Below are positions 14,906 to 24,104 of a DNA stretch of 64,000 bases, in pieces; position 1 is the stretch's first letter; each line of letters begins with the position of its first letter. The notes beneath the pieces were generated by a model. That model was given only the letters and a program-made list of their open reading frames with translations, made no database searches and had not been told where the DNA came from. Position numbers and translations under genes: made by a program. The stretch lies in contig NZ_LDNB01000007.1 of the NCBI RefSeq assembly GCF_001026695.1, forward strand, positions 313,556 to 377,555. The letters are read 5' to 3'. This DNA comes from Neobacillus vireti (GTDB lineage: Bacteria; Bacillota; Bacilli; Bacillales; Cytobacillaceae).

Positions 14906-17293
14906 ATGTTGAACCAATTGATTAAAAAAGCAGCAGTTCTTGGGTCCGGGGTAATGGGCACAGGAATAGCCGCCCATCTAGCAAACATCGGTATTCCAAC
15001 ATTATTATTGGATATTGTGCCGCACGAATTAACCAAAGAAGAGGAAGCAAAAGGACTTACATTAGCAGATAAACAGATACGCAATCGTATCAGTGCTGCC
15101 AACCTTCATAAATTATTAAAGCAAAAGCCGGCACCACTGGCAGTTAAGAAGAACATTGCGCTTATTGAAGCAGGAAACCTCGAAGACGATTTAATAAAGC
15201 TGAAAGATGTTGACTGGGTGATCGAAGTGGTCGTAGAAAACCTCAATGTCAAAAGACAAGTTTTTGAAAAAGTCGACCAATATCGTAAGCCTGGCAGCAT
15301 TATCAGCTCCAACACATCTGGAATCTCAGTGGAAGCGATGGTAGAAGGACGTACCGACGATTTTAAAAAGCATTTTCTAGGAACACACTTCTTTAATCCG
15401 CCGCGCTATCTGAAATTGCTGGAAGTGATTCCGACACAATATACGGCACCGGAAGTCCTTTCGTTCATGAAAACCTTTGGTGAAGATGTGTTAGGAAAAG
15501 GCGTTGTTGAGGCAAAGGATACACCAAACTTTATTGCCAACCGAATTGGCACTTATGGCCTCCTTGTTACCGTCCAAGAAATGCTAAAGGGCGGTTACAG
15601 CGTTGGTGAAGTAGATTCCATCACTGGTCCGTTAATTGGCCGTGCGAAAAGCGCCACCTTCCGCACGCTCGATGTTGTCGGATTGGATACCTTCTATCAC
15701 GTTGCCAATAATGTGTATGAAAAAGTCGAAGGCAAAGAAAAAGAAGTTTTCGCAGTACCGGAATTTATGAAGAAAATGCTTGATAATGGATGGTTTGGAA
15801 GCAAATCCGGACAAGGATTCTTTTTGAAAAAAGGCAAAGACATTCTTGAGCTCGATCCAGTAACATTAGAATATGGTCCACGCAAAAAGCTGTCTACGCC
15901 TTCTGTTGAGCTAAGCAAGCAGGAAAAAGGCACAGCCAACAAAATGAAAGCGCTTGTATACTCAGGTGACCGTGCCGGACTATTTTTATGGAATACTTTA
16001 TCGGCTTCACTCGTATACTCTGCACTGCTTCTTGGTGAAATTGCTGAGACAATCGTCGACATTGACCGTGCAATGAAGTGGGGCTTTGGCTGGGATATGG
16101 GTCCTTTTGAAGTATGGGATGCCATAGGTGTTGAAAAATCCGTCAAAAAGCTGACTGAAGCCGGTGTGGAAGTTCCAGGATGGGTGACGGAGATGTTAGA
16201 AAAAGGAAATTCATCCTTCTATTTAGAAGAAAATGGCGAGCTGTTCTTCTATCATAACGGTCAATATAGGCTAGTAGAAAACAATCCAAAGGCAATCGAC
16301 CTGAAAAAAATCAAGAAACAAAAAGGTGTAATTAAAAAGAACAGCGGTGCGAGCTTAATAGATCTTGGCGATGGCGTTGCGCTGTTAGAATTCCATTCAC
16401 CAAACAACGCAATTGGTCTCGATATTGTCCAAATGATAAATTTTGCGGTTGATGAGGTTGAGAAAAACTATAAAGGTCTTGTCATTGGCAACCAAGGAAA
16501 GAACTTCTGTGTCGGCGCAAACCTTGCGATGATGTTAATGGAAGTGCAGGACGATAATATTTATGAACTTGATATGATTGTCCGTCACCTTCATAACGCC
16601 TTGTTGAAGGTAAAATACAGTTCAAAGCCGGTTGTCGCTGCTCCATTTGGGATGACGCTTGGCGGCGGAGCAGAGGTATGCCTGCCGACAGCACATATCC
16701 AAGCATCAGCCGAAACGTATATGGGTCTTGTCGAAGTGGGTGTTGGCCTGCTCCCTGGCGGCGGTGGAAATAAGGAGCTTTATATGAAGCACTTAGAAAA
16801 CCTGCCAAACGGAGTCCCATTTGACTTGCAAAATGTGGCCAACAAAGTGTTTGAAACGATTGCAATGGCAAAGGTTTCAACTTCTGCTGAAGAAGCACGG
16901 GAGAATAATTTCTTAGATGCTTCAGATGGAATCAGCGTCAATAGTGATCATCTAATCCATGATGCGAAACAAGCCGTCCTGTCGCTGCATGAACAAGGCT
17001 ATAAGCCGAAAGTGCGCAGAAAGGTTCCGGTAGTAGGGGAAACTGGCTATGCGACTTTGCTGCTTGGTGCTGAAGCGATGCGCTTATCCGGCTATATTTC
17101 TGAGCATGATTTAAAAATTGCTAAAAAAATCGCTTATGTAATCGCCGGCGGTAAAGTGCCGTTTGGAACCGAAGTCGATGAGCAATACTTATTAGATTTA
17201 GAAAGAGAGGCTTTCCTAAGCCTGATTGCAGAGCCGAAATCACAGCAGCGCATGCAGCATATGCTTGTGAAGGGGAAACCGTTAAGAAACTAA
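14906..17293 (+). CDS. fadN: 3-hydroxyacyl-CoA dehydrogenase / enoyl-CoA hydratase FadN
   Basis: The 795-residue bifunctional enzyme carries out hydration and NAD-dependent oxidation in fatty acid beta-oxidation. The dehydrogenase half comes first: Rossmann motif GSGVMGTGIAAHLA, then NTSGISVEAM and FFNPPRYLKLLE. A C-terminal crotonase-like hydratase domain follows (about 480-700: GNQGKNFCVGANLAMM, GGGAEVCL). This order is typical of the Bacillus enzyme, unlike E. coli FadB. ATG 14906 with AAGGGGGAG is preferred to 14867, where the start would lie inside the FadR operator. Confidence 0.95.
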   Translation: MLNQLIKKAAVLGSGVMGTGIAAHLANIGIPTLLLDIVPHELTKEEEAKGLTLADKQIRNRISAANLHKLLKQKPAPLAVKKNIALIEAGNLEDDLIKLKDVDWVIEVVVENLNVKRQVFEKVDQYRKPGSIISSNTSGISVEAMVEGRTDDFKKHFLGTHFFNPPRYLKLLEVIPTQYTAPEVLSFMKTFGEDVLGKGVVEAKDTPNFIANRIGTYGLLVTVQEMLKGGYSVGEVDSITGPLIGRAKSATFRTLDVVGLDTFYHVANNVYEKVEGKEKEVFAVPEFMKKMLDNGWFGSKSGQGFFLKKGKDILELDPVTLEYGPRKKLSTPSVELSKQEKGTANKMKALVYSGDRAGLFLWNTLSASLVYSALLLGEIAETIVDIDRAMKWGFGWDMGPFEVWDAIGVEKSVKKLTEAGVEVPGWVTEMLEKGNSSFYLEENGELFFYHNGQYRLVENNPKAIDLKKIKKQKGVIKKNSGASLIDLGDGVALLEFHSPNNAIGLDIVQMINFAVDEVEKNYKGLVIGNQGKNFCVGANLAMMLMEVQDDNIYELDMIVRHLHNALLKVKYSSKPVVAAPFGMTLGGGAEVCLPTAHIQASAETYMGLVEVGVGLLPGGGGNKELYMKHLENLPNGVPFDLQNVANKVFETIAMAKVSTSAEEARENNFLDASDGISVNSDHLIHDAKQAVLSLHEQGYKPKVRRKVPVVGETGYATLLLGAEAMRLSGYISEHDLKIAKKIAYVIAGGKVPFGTEVDEQYLLDLEREAFLSLIAEPKSQQRMQHMLVKGKPLRN

Positions 17294-17304
17294 TTTTTAT
17301 ATGA

Positions 17305-17397
17305 GGGGTTTGACCCCACTGTCAAAAAATGAAGAGCACGGGGTCAGACCCCTCTGACAAAATCTCGTGATATAAAAAGTTAGAGGGGTCTGACCCC
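17305..17397. repeat. Three GGGGTCTGACCCC-type palindromes between fadN and fadA
   Basis: Palindromic cores occur at 17305-17317 (GGGGTTTGACCCC), 17340-17352 (GGGGTCAGACCCC) and 17385-17397 (GGGGTCTGACCCC), the second and third followed by TGACAAAA. They occupy most of the 157-bp fadN-fadA gap and could form RNA hairpins within the operon message. Confidence 0.7.
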
Positions 17398-17450
17398 TGA
17401 CAAAAATAGAGTCGTATTTTTCGAATATGAAAGAAAGTGAGGGAACTTGC

Positions 17451-18626
17451 ATGAGAGAAGCGGTAATCGTTGCCGGAGCTCGTACCCCGGTTGGTAAGGC
17501 AAAGAAAGGAACGCTTGCCCATGTTCGCCCTGATGATTTGGGAGCATTGGTGGTAAAGGAAACATTAAAGCGTGCTGGAAATTATGAAGGAAATATTGAT
17601 GACTTAATCATTGGCTGTGCAATGCCGGAAGCAGAGCAAGGCAATAACATGGCCCGCAATATTGGAGCATTAGCAGGGCTTCCATATACTGTTCCTGCGA
17701 TTACCATTAATCGTTTCTGTTCTTCAGGATTACAGGCAATTGCCTATGCGGCGCAGGGAATCATGCTTGGACACACTGACACGGCTATCGCAGGCGGTGC
17801 AGAATCGATGAGTCTGATCCCGATGATGGGGCATGTCGTCCGTCCAAATATCAAACTAGCAGAAACAGCACCGCAGTATTATATGGGCATGGGCCATACC
17901 GCTGAACAAGTAGCACTGAAGTATGGAATTTCCCGCGAAGATCAAGACGCTTTTGCGGTAAGAAGCCATCAGCGTGCAGCGAAAGCAATTGCGGAAGGCA
18001 AATTCGCCGATGAAATTGTCCCGGTCGATGTGACGGTCCGCACTGTTGGAACTGACAATAAACTTGTTGAAAAAACAATTCAGTTCTCACAGGACGAAGG
18101 GGTTCGTCCCGATACAAATTTACAAACACTTGCAAAACTTCGACCTGCATTCTCGGTAACCGGTTCAGTAACTGCAGGAAATGCTTCGCAAACAAGTGAT
18201 GGAGCTGCCGCACTAATGGTAATGGACCGTGAAAAAGCAGAATCGCTTGGTCTTAAACCATTAGCAAAATTCAGATCGTTTGCTGTTGGCGGCGTTCCCC
18301 CGGAAATTATGGGTGTTGGTCCGGTGGTAGCAATTCCAAAAGCCGTCAAGCTCGCTGGTCTTGAGCTTTCAGACATTAACCTTTTCGAATTGAATGAAGC
18401 CTTTGCCTCGCAATCATTACAAGTAATTCGCGAGCTTGGGCTAAATGATGAAATCGTCAACGTAAATGGCGGCGCAATTGCCCTTGGCCACCCGCTTGGC
18501 TGTACGGGAGCAAAGTTAACGCTGTCACTCATTCATGAATTAAAGCGCAGAAATGAACAATTCGGTGTTGTGACGATGTGTATCGGCGGCGGGATGGGTG
18601 CTGCCGGAGTATTTGAGTTACTTTAA
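17451..18626 (+). CDS. fadA: Acetyl-CoA acyltransferase (thiolase) FadA
   Basis: The 391-residue thiolase has the nucleophilic Cys in [11 protein letters not shown], the His motif [16 protein letters not shown] and the second catalytic Cys in [13 protein letters not shown]. It cleaves 3-ketoacyl-CoA to acetyl-CoA and a shortened acyl-CoA, the last beta-oxidation step. ATG 17451 gives the usual family length and has GTGAGGGA ahead of it; the frame from 17427 adds eight unlikely residues. It is the second gene of the fad operon. Confidence 0.95.
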   Translation: MREAVIVAGARTPVGKAKKGTLAHVRPDDLGALVVKETLKRAGNYEGNIDDLIIGCAMPEAEQGNNMARNIGALAGLPYTVPAITINRFCSSGLQAIAYAAQGIMLGHTDTAIAGGAESMSLIPMMGHVVRPNIKLAETAPQYYMGMGHTAEQVALKYGISREDQDAFAVRSHQRAAKAIAEGKFADEIVPVDVTVRTVGTDNKLVEKTIQFSQDEGVRPDTNLQTLAKLRPAFSVTGSVTAGNASQTSDGAAALMVMDREKAESLGLKPLAKFRSFAVGGVPPEIMGVGPVVAIPKAVKLAGLELSDINLFELNEAFASQSLQVIRELGLNDEIVNVNGGAIALGHPLGCTGAKLTLSLIHELKRRNEQFGVVTMCIGGGMGAAGVFELL

Positions 18627-18647
18627 CAAGATTAGGAGGAGATTTCC

Positions 18648-20432
18648 ATGACAAACGAAACAAAAAAATTCATTAAAGGCGGCAGCTTTTTAATCGAAGA
18701 TATTTCGTATCAAGATATGTTAACACCGGAAGACTTTACCGAAGAGCATTTAATGATTGCCAAGACAGCTGAAGACTTCGTTGAAAAAGAAGTTCTTCCA
18801 CAGCTTGAATATCTAGAAAAACATGAATTCGATCGGACTGTAAAGCTGCTTAAAAAAGCAGGCGAGCTTGGTCTTTTAGCGGCAGATGTACCAGAAGAAT
18901 ATGAAGGCCTCGCCTTAGATAAAATTACTTCTTCCCTGCTTACGGAAAAAATGTCAAGGGCTGGCGGTTTCTCGCTTTCCCACGGAGCTCACGTTGGGAT
19001 CGGTTCACTGCCGATCGTGTTATTCGGGAATGATGCGCAAAAGAAAAAGTATTTGCCTGCTCTTGCTTCAGGTGAACAGCTTGCCGCCTATGCATTAACC
19101 GAGCCAGGCTCAGGTTCCGATGCCCTTGGAGCAAGAACAACTGCAAAATTAAACGCCGAAGGTACACACTATATCCTAAATGGTGAAAAGCAATGGATTA
19201 CCAATGCCGGCTTTGCCGATATCTTTGTAGTTTATGCAAAAATAGATGGCGAGCACTTCACCGCCTTTATCGTGGAAAGAGAGTTCCCGGGCGTTTCCAC
19301 TGGCGCTGAAGAAAAGAAAATGGGGATTAAGAGCTCATCTACTCGCACACTTATTTTAGAGGATGTTCCTGTCCCAGTTGAAAATTTATTAGGTGAATTC
19401 GGCCGCGGCCATGTGATTGCTTTCAACATCTTAAACATTGGTCGTTATAAATTAGCGGTCGGCGCTGTCGGCGGTTCCAAAGGTGCATTTGAAATGACCG
19501 TAAAATACGCAAATGGCCGCCAGCAATTCAAAACACCAATTTCTCAGTTCAATTTAACAAAAGAAAAATTCGGCACGCTTGGCTCGAAGATTTATGCGGC
19601 AGAAAGTTCCGTGTACCGTACAGTTGGATTATATGAAGATAACCAAGGCAAGCTTTCAACAGAAGATGCCAAAGATATTAAAAAGGTTGCGGGTTCGATT
19701 GCTGAATATGCGATTGAGTGCTCGGTTAATAAATTCTTTGCCAGTGAAGTGTTAGATTATGTCGTCGACGAAGGCGTGCAAATTCATGGCGGATATGGAT
19801 TCATGCAAGAGTACCCAATCGAAAGAGCCTACCGTGATTCCCGCATCAATCGAATTTTTGAAGGAACAAACGAAATCAACCGTCTATTGGTGCCAGGCAC
19901 CTTCTTGAAGAAGGCATTCAAAGGTGAACTGCCATTATTCCAAAAAGCACTGGCGCTCCAAGAGGAACTAATGATGTTAATGCCGGAAGAGCCAGGCGAT
20001 GAGCCGCTAGCGCAGGAAAAACATCTTGTCAAAAATGCGAAAAAAATTGGCTTATTAGCAGCAGGATTGGCCGCGCAAAAATTTGGCAAAGCGCTTGAAA
20101 AAGAGCAAGAGATACTCGTAAATATTGCTGATATTGCTTCAAATGTATACGCCATGGAATCTGTAGTCTTACGAACCGAAAAGGCGATTGCTAAAGACGG
20201 CTTAGAAAAAAACAATCAAAAGCTTCTATATACGCAAATCTTCTGTCAGGAAGCATTCAATAAAATTGAAGCAGATGCTAAAGAAACATTAATAGCGATT
20301 GAACAGGGCGATACACTTCGGATGATGTTGTCGTCACTCCGCAAATTTACACGTCATACACCAATCAATGTAATCGCGAAAAAACGTGAAGCAGCCGATG
20401 TGATAATCGAAGCTGAGCGTTATATCGTCTAA
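18648..20432 (+). CDS. fadE: Acyl-CoA dehydrogenase FadE
   Basis: The 594-residue FAD enzyme performs the first oxidation of beta-oxidation. It shows the acyl-CoA dehydrogenase motifs YALTEPGSGSDALGART and QIHGGYGFMQEYPIERAYRDSR, then FEGTNEINR, with an extra C-terminal helical domain of about 180 residues that gives the long YusJ-type form. AGGAGGAG precedes the ATG, 21 bp after fadA. A terminator follows, so fadN-fadA-fadE is a complete operon under the FadR-like operator. Confidence 0.94.
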   Translation: MTNETKKFIKGGSFLIEDISYQDMLTPEDFTEEHLMIAKTAEDFVEKEVLPQLEYLEKHEFDRTVKLLKKAGELGLLAADVPEEYEGLALDKITSSLLTEKMSRAGGFSLSHGAHVGIGSLPIVLFGNDAQKKKYLPALASGEQLAAYALTEPGSGSDALGARTTAKLNAEGTHYILNGEKQWITNAGFADIFVVYAKIDGEHFTAFIVEREFPGVSTGAEEKKMGIKSSSTRTLILEDVPVPVENLLGEFGRGHVIAFNILNIGRYKLAVGAVGGSKGAFEMTVKYANGRQQFKTPISQFNLTKEKFGTLGSKIYAAESSVYRTVGLYEDNQGKLSTEDAKDIKKVAGSIAEYAIECSVNKFFASEVLDYVVDEGVQIHGGYGFMQEYPIERAYRDSRINRIFEGTNEINRLLVPGTFLKKAFKGELPLFQKALALQEELMMLMPEEPGDEPLAQEKHLVKNAKKIGLLAAGLAAQKFGKALEKEQEILVNIADIASNVYAMESVVLRTEKAIAKDGLEKNNQKLLYTQIFCQEAFNKIEADAKETLIAIEQGDTLRMMLSSLRKFTRHTPINVIAKKREAADVIIEAERYIV

Positions 20433-20440
20433 AAGAATTG

Positions 20441-20468
20441 AGCCCCTTCATTTGGAGGGGCTTATTTC
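20441..20468 (+). terminator. Terminator of the fad operon
   Basis: AGCCCCT / GAGGGGCT stem with a T-rich tail begins 9 bp after the fadE stop. Confidence 0.75.
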
Positions 20469-20588
20469 GACGTATAGCTTTTCTAGCAGGAATTAGTGCT
20501 TGTTTTCTAAATAAAATAATTTTTGTCAAAATGATGCAGGATTTTTTCGAAATTAGTCGAATTTCTTTGGTGAAGACTGCAATACTTT

Positions 20589-20616
20589 TTGCGTTAGAAA
20601 AAAGTTATGGTAATAT
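20589..20616 (+). promoter_or_regulatory. Likely sigma-A promoter of yusI
   Basis: TTGCGT, 16 bp, TAATAT ends 43 bp upstream of the yusI start. Confidence 0.55.
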
Positions 20617-20658
20617 TCAAGTGATGCATAAATGTTAGGCAGGAGGGCGGTGAAACGA

Positions 20659-21015
20659 ATGTCTCTGACATTTTACTGGTATCCAAAATGCGGTACATGT
20701 CGAAATGCGAAGAAATGGCTGGATGCGCATCATCTGCCTTATGAAGAAGTACATATTGTTGAAAATCCTCCGTCGCGTGCGGAATTGCAGGGATTTTTAC
20801 AAAAAAGCGGTCTGGAATTAAAGAAATTTTTTAATACTAGCGGTTTAAAATACCGCGAATTAGGGATAAAAGACAAAATGAAAACTGCTTCTGAAGATGA
20901 ACTGCTTGATATCCTTGCATCTGACGGCATGTTAATCAAAAGGCCGATTTTAACCGATGGAGAACACGTCACAGTAGGCTTTAAAGAGGAAGAGTACGAA
21001 AAAATGTGGCTGTGA
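20659..21015 (+). CDS. yusI: ArsC/Spx-family protein YusI
   Basis: The 118-residue thioredoxin-fold protein starts MSLTFYWYPKCGTCRNAKKW with a CGTC motif at residues 11-14, as in arsenate reductase-like and Spx-like proteins. It lacks clear features that would decide between a reductase and an RNA-polymerase-binding Spx role; Spx itself has CxxC at 10-13. ATG 20659 follows GGAGGGCGGTG; the earlier frame from 20632 has no site. It is followed by gcvH, as in B. subtilis. Confidence 0.85.
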   Translation: MSLTFYWYPKCGTCRNAKKWLDAHHLPYEEVHIVENPPSRAELQGFLQKSGLELKKFFNTSGLKYRELGIKDKMKTASEDELLDILASDGMLIKRPILTDGEHVTVGFKEEEYEKMWL

Positions 21016-21084
21016 TCATTTACTAACGGAAATCGATTTATTTCGATGATAGATTTTAGAAAAAACAATGGAGGGATTTTGCTA

Positions 21085-21468
21085 ATGAGTACACCAAAAG
21101 AATTACGTTATTCCGAAGAACATGAATGGGTAAAGGTTGAAGGGGAAAGAGTGCGCGTCGGAATCACTGACTTTGCACAGCATGAACTAGGCGATATCGT
21201 ATTTGTTGAGCTGCCTGAAGTCGGCGATGAGATTTCGGCTGATGAACCATTTGGCAGTGTTGAATCTGTTAAGACCGTTTCTGAGCTTTACGCACCAGTA
21301 AGTGGCAAAGTAGTGGAAGTAAATGAAGATTTAAGCGACAGCCCAGAATTTGTTAATGAATCACCATATGAAAAAGCATGGATGGTTGTCATTGAACTAT
21401 CTGACTCAAGCGAGCTCGAAAAGCTGATGACTGCTGAACAATATGAAGCAATGACTAATGAAGGCTAA
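21085..21468 (+). CDS. gcvH: Glycine cleavage system H protein
   Basis: The 127-residue lipoyl carrier has the lipoylation motif [12 protein letters not shown] with Lys63. The H protein shuttles the aminomethyl group between the P, T and L proteins; in Bacillus it also acts as the entry point for lipoyl assembly, passing octanoyl groups on before LipA inserts sulfur. lipA lies at 51.2 kb in this window. ATG 21085 after ATGGAGGGA gives the standard length; the frame from 21046 is an upstream extension. Confidence 0.96.
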   Translation: MSTPKELRYSEEHEWVKVEGERVRVGITDFAQHELGDIVFVELPEVGDEISADEPFGSVESVKTVSELYAPVSGKVVEVNEDLSDSPEFVNESPYEKAWMVVIELSDSSELEKLMTAEQYEAMTNEG

Positions 21469-21477
21469 ATATAATTG

Positions 21478-21506
21478 GAAAAAGCACTTTTCAAAGGTGC
21501 TTTTTC
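21478..21506 (+). terminator. Terminator after gcvH
   Basis: AAAAAGCAC / GTGCTTTTT stem with a 9-nt loop, starting about 10 bp after the stop. Confidence 0.85.
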
Positions 21507-21514
21507 TCTTAGTC

Positions 21515-21610
21515 GATAGGAAAGTAAACTTTCCAATCAGACATAAGTGCAACTACGCCTCATGAACCGCCTAACGGTTCGCCAGTCGGTGAGTTTTCTT
21601 TATTTTTCCA
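21515..21610. repeat. Dispersed Bacillaceae intergenic repeat fragment
   Basis: The sequence contains CATAAGTGCAACTACGCCTC, CCGCCTAACGG and CCAGTCGGTGAGTTTTCTTT, with a small hairpin GGAAAGTAAACTTTCC near its left end. It resembles a type of non-coding repeat common between genes in Bacillaceae. No coding frame fits. Confidence 0.5.
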
Positions 21611-21685
21611 ACATCACTTCTGCTTTAAATTGGGAAGAATATAATAAAGTCGGACAAATTCCTATTTTAAATATAACAATAGTGC

Positions 21686-21746
21686 TATAGTTAACATACT
21701 AAGAAGAAAAACACACGAAATTAATATTTTAGAATATGTTAACATA
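21686..21746. promoter_or_regulatory. Paired GTTAACATA sites upstream of yusF
   Basis: TATAGTTAACATA (21686-21698) and the perfect palindrome TATGTTAACATA (21735-21746) share GTTAACATA and sit in the yusF leader. They may be regulator sites; no known factor is assigned. Confidence 0.3.
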
Positions 21747-21772
21747 AACAACTTCTATTACAGGTGATGGAT

Positions 21773-22129
21773 ATGAATGATTCGTATGTTGACAAAGTTC
21801 TTATTGTTGAAGGAAAGTCAGATAAAAATAAGGTAAAGCGGATTGTGAAGGAACCAGTAGAAATCATTTGTACAAATGGAACCATCAGTTTTACGAAATT
21901 AGATGAATGGATCGAATTTCTTGAAGACAAGGATGTCTATATCCTTGTTGATGCGGATAAAGCTGGCGAAAAGCTTCGCAAGCAATTTAAACGGGAATTT
22001 CCCCAAGCTGAACATTTATATATTGACCGGATGTATCGCGAGGTCGCAACTGCCCCGGTGCACCACTTGGCGACCGTTCTAATGGGCGCGAATATTGATG
22101 TTCATACAGAGTATTTAGAAATGGGTTAA
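21773..22129 (+). CDS. yusF: Toprim-domain protein YusF
   Basis: The 118-residue protein is a compact Toprim fold: an early Glu (VLIVEGKSDK) and later acidic triplet (VDADKAGEKLRKQF), the metal-binding pattern of primases, topoisomerases and RNase M5-like enzymes. It is likely a nucleic-acid-acting nuclease, but its substrate is unknown. The start is ambiguous: ATG 21773 is favoured by AGGTGATGG; ATG 21767 and GTG 21764 lie within that site. It is followed by yusE after 7 bp. Confidence 0.8.
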   Translation: MNDSYVDKVLIVEGKSDKNKVKRIVKEPVEIICTNGTISFTKLDEWIEFLEDKDVYILVDADKAGEKLRKQFKREFPQAEHLYIDRMYREVATAPVHHLATVLMGANIDVHTEYLEMG

Positions 22130-22136
22130 TGAGCAT

Positions 22137-22445
22137 ATGAACGAATGGAATCGAAATAATTTAGCTGGATTTCTTGATGATCAAGAAAGCGGATTGCTAT
22201 ATTTTTATACTCCTCTATGCGGCACCTGTCAGGTTGCTTCAAGGATGCTAGTTGTGCTTGAGGAACTTGTGAAGGTTAATATGGGAAAAATGAACTTGAA
22301 TTTTTATCCCGATATTGCCGCGAATTTTGGCATCGAAAGTGTCCCATGCCTGCTAATTGTGCAAAAAGGCAAGGTGAAAGAAACCATTTACGCTTTTCAT
22401 TCCGTGCCATATTTACTTGAAAAAACAAAACAATATCTCACTTAA
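22137..22445 (+). CDS. yusE: Thioredoxin-like protein YusE
   Basis: The 102-residue protein has a thioredoxin-like pattern: YFYTPLCGTCQVASRML with CGTC active-site cysteines, then VPCLLIVQKGK with the cis-Pro. It is short and divergent from TrxA. A dithiol-reductase role is likely, with an unknown partner. It lies 7 bp after yusF, probably in one operon, and ends at a terminator. Confidence 0.82.
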   Translation: MNEWNRNNLAGFLDDQESGLLYFYTPLCGTCQVASRMLVVLEELVKVNMGKMNLNFYPDIAANFGIESVPCLLIVQKGKVKETIYAFHSVPYLLEKTKQYLT

Positions 22446-22474
22446 GCAGATGCGGAGCGCATCTGTTTTTTTTG
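22444..22474 (+). terminator. Terminator after yusE
   Basis: GCAGATGCG / CGCATCTG stem with eight T residues overlaps the yusE stop. Confidence 0.88.
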
Positions 22475-22490
22475 CAATTTTAAAAGCGTC

Positions 22491-22936
22491 GACCGGGCAC
22501 TGTGAAGGAGCCAGAGTGCCCATGTTAGGAGAAAAAAACATCAACCGGGCACTGTGGAGTAACCAGAGTGCCCATGTGAAGAGAAAATCAACCGGGCACT
22601 GTGGAGTAACGAGAGTGCCCATGTGAGGAGAAAAAAGCATCAACCGGGCACTGTGGAGGAAGCAGAGTGCCCGTGCGAGGTGAAAAAAGTATCAACCGGG
22701 CACTGTGTGGAGTAGCCAGAGTGCCCATGTGAGGAGAAAAAAGTATCAACCGGGCACTGTGGAGTAGCCAGAGTGCCCATGTTAGGAGAAAAAAGCATCG
22801 CACGAGCACTGTGGAGTAGCCAGAGTGCCCATGTGAGGAGAAAAAAACATCAACCGGGCACTGTGGAAGAGCCAGAGTGCCCGTCGAGCTTGATAAAATG
22901 GTTGCTCGGGCTCTGTGAAGCGCTCAGAGCCCCCAA
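22491..22936. repeat. Second tandem array of 52-bp hairpin repeats (about 9 units)
   Basis: CCGGGCACTG-type units start at 22493, 22545, 22592, 22644, 22696, 22750, 22802, 22854 and 22906 (spacing mostly 52, once 47 and once 54). Each holds CGGGCACT and AGTGCCC(A/G) around a 13-nt loop. Read on the opposite strand, this is the same repeat family as 4526-5245. Overlapping reading frames here are artefacts of the repeats. Confidence 0.92.
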
Positions 22937-22959
22937 CTAAATCCTTAAATAAGAAAGAT

Positions 22960-23877
22960 TTATTTCAACTTTAAAAAATTATATTCTTTCTTCCCTACCG
23001 CATTATAGTTCTGCACCAAAACCCTCCGTATCGTCTTCATAGAATCCACTACCTGAAACCAATCATGAACCAGAACCGTGGTAATCTTTATATCCGGAAA
23101 AAGCAGCTTTAATTCCTCCACACTCCGCAAAATAGCGTGATCAAGCAGTTCCTCGTGTCCACAAATCGCGCATACAAGTTTCCTATCAACAACACTCGTC
23201 TTCAGTGAGTCGCAAACAGCGCAAAGGGGTCCCTTATTAAGTTGTGCATAGGTATATGGCGGCAGCTTGTCATACGGAAGAACAATCTGATGCATAGAGA
23301 CTAAGTGATCAGCCAGCTTTTTGTGAGACCCATTTAACCGTGATGGTCGCATATTCAACTTTTTCATAAAACGGTTGAGCTGGTTAGGAAAAATTATTGG
23401 TTTATTTAGAGGGGCCTGAAAACAATGGAATTCGGGGTTAACAAAAACAACATATGCCTCGATCGGAATTCGATACCCATAATGCTGTAGCATCTGACGG
23501 AGTAAGGACTCACCTCGTTCAAGCTGCTGCAGCGGATTCTTAATTTCCTTGTCTTTTTTGGAAAACGTATAGAACCTGTCATTTTCAAAATAATAGTCAC
23601 CTTCATAATTTTTTACCTCAAAGTAATATAAAGGTTCTTGTGTAAGCATTAACGAATCAATTTGAAATTTACTGCCGTTATGTTCCAGCAGTAAGTCCTT
23701 TAAAATATAGCTTGAACATTGAAGTTTCTCCGTTAATGAATCAAATTTGACTTCCCCTTCAAAACCCTTATCGAGGTTATGAAGGCGCTGCATTTCTTTT
23801 TCTCCGAGGGTCATTCTTGCGTTTAGGATTCCTAGAATAATTGCTTCAACTGGTTTAGAACGAGATTTATAACTCAT
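22960..23877 (-). CDS. NERD-domain protein
   Basis: The 305-residue protein has a NERD (nuclease-related) domain at about 35-150, with GFEGEVKFDSL and YYFEVKNYEGDYYF, the latter giving the E-x-K core of restriction-like nucleases. Near residues 220-245 it carries a zinc-ribbon-like set of cysteines (CAVCDSLK, then CAICGHEE). NERD proteins are common Bacillus accessory genes of unproven function, thought to act on DNA. ATG 23877 after AGAAAGGAAG was chosen over the longer frame from 23934. It stands alone next to the repeat array. Confidence 0.82.
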   Translation of the reverse strand: MSYKSRSKPVEAIILGILNARMTLGEKEMQRLHNLDKGFEGEVKFDSLTEKLQCSSYILKDLLLEHNGSKFQIDSLMLTQEPLYYFEVKNYEGDYYFENDRFYTFSKKDKEIKNPLQQLERGESLLRQMLQHYGYRIPIEAYVVFVNPEFHCFQAPLNKPIIFPNQLNRFMKKLNMRPSRLNGSHKKLADHLVSMHQIVLPYDKLPPYTYAQLNKGPLCAVCDSLKTSVVDRKLVCAICGHEELLDHAILRSVEELKLLFPDIKITTVLVHDWFQVVDSMKTIRRVLVQNYNAVGKKEYNFLKLK

Positions 23878-24104
23878 TTTCCACTTCCTTTCTAATCTCA
23901 TTTTATAAAATAATCTCCCGCAATCGGCATTCATATTTGAATACTTTTCAACACTTTGCCGAAAAATTCAGCCACAACCGAAATATATGAAAAATCTAAA
24001 CCTTCCCTCCTGCATTATGATACTTAGGGATCCAAAATAACCATCCTAGGGGGCGAATACGAAATGGCCTTCTATCATAATTGGGCTGCACAATTTAAAA
24101 CCCA

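Noticed and set aside
15697..16146. 149-codon minus-strand frame within fadN
   Set aside because: It is antisense to a clearly conserved enzyme domain and shows no protein-like features or binding site.
16482..16898. 138-codon minus-strand frame within fadN
   Set aside because: It is a shadow of the hydratase domain coding sequence.
17851..18532. Two minus-strand frames of 120 and 150 codons inside fadA
   Set aside because: Both are antisense shadows of the thiolase, whose motifs are intact.
22491..22936. Reading frames across the second hairpin array (both strands)
   Set aside because: They are produced by the repeat itself; the peptides repeat the same segment and have no ribosome binding sites.
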